A stretch of DNA of 64,000 nt from the NCBI GenBank assembly GCA_029222685.1, contig JARHVB010000077.1, forward strand, positions 1-64,000. Direction: 5' to 3'. The first letter of the stretch is position 1, and every line of letters begins with the position of its first letter. The position numbers were made by a program, and so were the translations under genes. Below are positions 62,524 through 64,000 of this stretch, piece by piece. The notes under the pieces were generated by a model that worked only from the letters and a program-made list of their open reading frames with translations, was not told where the DNA came from and searched no databases. The DNA is from Terripilifer ovatus. GTDB lineage: Bacteria; Pseudomonadota; Alphaproteobacteria; Rhizobiales; Beijerinckiaceae.

Positions 62524-64000
62524 ATGATTGAACGGTTGACACTCGTAATCGAGGGTCCGCTTGCGCTGCGCATGCAGCGCGCCAAGGCGGCGCGGGACCG
62601 TGCGAGCGGGCGCGAGATCATTACACTTCCGCTGCTGGCAGCGCGGCTCGCTGGCGGATTTATTGCTCCGGTGGGCACCGATATTCTTTATCCCTCCATT
62701 CAGGCCGCTCTCGCCGGTGGCGGATTTCGGGACATCGGGCCAGTGGCAAACTTGCCTGGTATGCCCCGGGCGGTTCTTCAGTCGCTTGACGCCGCATGGC
62801 GAGCCGATATTGACCTGTCGTCCCTTCCCGGGGATGTTCCGCGTTTCGCCGATTTGCATCTCCTTGAGATGCGGATACGCGAACACTTGCCTCCATCCCG
62901 GCGGCTTCCGCGTGATCTTCGCGACGACGCAATGGCGCGTGTGTCCCTGGCGGAGCCCTTGCTGGGACGGGTGACCCTTTCGGGGATCATCGACGTCGAC
63001 TCCGTATGGCGCCCCCTGCTGAACGCGATAGCGCAACAAACTGAAGTGGTATGGGACCTGCCCGGACAGACCGAGCAATCTTGGTTCAACGGCGTCACCA
63101 GCCGGCGCGAGCTGTCTACACCGGCTCGATTTGCGGCCGAGGTATGCGCCGATCCGAAGTCCGAAGCCGTGGAAGCTCTTCGGTGGGTGCGCCAACTCCT
63201 CTCTTCCGGTCAGGCGAAAGCCGAGGACATTGCCATCGCAACCACAGCGACTCCTGACTGGGACGACCATTTCCTTGCCTACTCCCGCACTGCCGCGCTG
63301 CCGATCCATTTCTCGCACGGCGTTCCCGCGTTGAGCACATCGGACGGGCAAGCCTGCGCTGCTCTGGCAGATGTTTTGACGGGAGGGCTGAGCCAAGAAC
63401 GCGTGTGGCGGCTCTTCCGTCGGCTGCCCGATCGGCCATTCCTGAACAAACTTCCCAAAGATTGGTTTGCTGGCCTTCGGCGCCGGGCAGGGTTGAAAAC
63501 GATCGACCAATGGCGTGAAGCATTGGCGGTCGCACGCCCCGAGCGAAAGTCGGGAGATGTTGCCGAACACATCTTGCTTCCACTTCTTGAACTTCTTGCG
63601 CGTGGACCTGATGCGGCTCACGAGGCAGGGCAGCTACTTCTTGGAGGACCGAGCCGCATCATGTGGGAGGAAGCGTTGCGGAGTACCCCGCCCCACGCGA
63701 TTGCGCTGTCTTTGCGAGCTTTGCGAGTGAGCGACGGTCGCGATCCAGCCAACAGCGTCGTCTGGTGTCCGGCGTCCCATCTCGCCGCAAGTCCACGACC
63801 GTTCACTCGCCTGCTTGGCCTGACAAGTCGCTCATGGCCCCGCTTCGAAAACGATGATCCCTTGATTCCCGATCATCTCCTCGACCGCCGTAAGCTGCAT
63901 GTGGTCACGACGGCCGAACGTGACCGGCGGCATTTCGAGGTCATCCGAAGTGGAACGCGTGAGTTGTTGGTCTTGTCACGGCCGCAGCGAAGCGCGAAGG
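62524..64000 (+). CDS. AddB/RecB-like nuclease-helicase family protein (3' end outside window)
   Basis: 492 codons without stop to the window edge. Starts MIERLTLVIEGPLALRMQRA; further on EALRWVRQLLSSGQAKAEDI and LLGLTSRSWPRFENDDPLIP resemble AddB-type inactivated helicases (the GLxxxxWP motif before a PD-(D/E)xK nuclease expected downstream). No Walker A is visible at the N-terminus, as in a degenerate AddB. It could be a housekeeping AddB or part of a defence system; the location beside CBASS favours the second, but this is inference. Confidence 0.6.
   Translation, partial: MIERLTLVIEGPLALRMQRAKAARDRASGREIITLPLLAARLAGGFIAPVGTDILYPSIQAALAGGGFRDIGPVANLPGMPRAVLQSLDAAWRADIDLSSLPGDVPRFADLHLLEMRIREHLPPSRRLPRDLRDDAMARVSLAEPLLGRVTLSGIIDVDSVWRPLLNAIAQQTEVVWDLPGQTEQSWFNGVTSRRELSTPARFAAEVCADPKSEAVEALRWVRQLLSSGQAKAEDIAIATTATPDWDDHFLAYSRTAALPIHFSHGVPALSTSDGQACAALADVLTGGLSQERVWRLFRRLPDRPFLNKLPKDWFAGLRRRAGLKTIDQWREALAVARPERKSGDVAEHILLPLLELLARGPDAAHEAGQLLLGGPSRIMWEEALRSTPPHAIALSLRALRVSDGRDPANSVVWCPASHLAASPRPFTRLLGLTSRSWPRFENDDPLIPDHLLDRRKLHVVTTAERDRRHFEVIRSGTRELLVLSRPQRSAK

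Noticed and set aside
62494..63621. 375-codon frame on the minus strand
   Set aside because: Antisense to the AddB-like gene, whose start, codon use and family features are better.

Overview
The window is GC-rich DNA from an alphaproteobacterium. Gene style suggests Hyphomicrobiales, probably a Bradyrhizobium/Nitrobacter-like lineage, but that is inference because no rRNA or tRNA is present. It reads as a conjugative element (ICE or plasmid segment) with a decayed metal/stress region on its left and defence cassettes on its right.

Left part (1-11.3 kb): the tail of an RbbA-like ABC exporter and its YhhJ-like permease partner, then a string of broken genes. These are an archaeal-type S-adenosylmethionine synthetase with one stop codon, a copper locus (TolC-type protein, Tat-exported multicopper oxidase, CusF-like protein) with every member disrupted, a Crp/Fnr regulator with two frameshifts, and a broken YHS-domain protein. 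A DUF6629-like membrane protein and a lemA-TPM-TPM operon look intact.

Transfer part (11.7-32.3 kb): an ECF sigma factor, a relaxase lacking its N-terminus, a LuxR-type regulator, virD4, and a compact virB11-virB1 operon read leftward. Facing it is a rightward set of secreted proteins: two SNase-like nucleases, a small SSB, a lipoprotein and a lysozyme-like protein. A near-identical 22-nt motif lies at the virB1 promoter and again about 2.3 kb away. A luxI synthase gene at 34.7-35.4 kb completes the quorum-sensing pair on the other side of the transfer genes.

Retron (32.5-34.2 kb): a retron-type reverse transcriptase (NAxxH, YADD and ITG motifs) is fused to a trypsin-like protease domain with an apparently complete His-Asp-Ser triad. 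A candidate structured RNA with a1/a2-like arms lies directly upstream.

Element backbone (36.6-51.7 kb): small conserved genes, a DUF3991/Toprim protein, DUF1419, a 1,696-residue methyltransferase-helicase, ParB, ArdC antirestriction protein and DUF736, ending at a strong terminator. Several intergenic spacers carry repeated or long hairpins.

Defence part (51.7-64 kb): WGR protein, a Fic protein whose gene seems to have landed inside an AbiEii-type toxin gene, AbiE remnants, a DUF2235 hydrolase, and a complete type II CBASS operon (capV-cdn-cap2-cap3). A divergent WYL regulator (capW) faces the operon across a promoter framed by a perfect 12-bp inverted repeat. The window ends inside an AddB/RecB-like gene.
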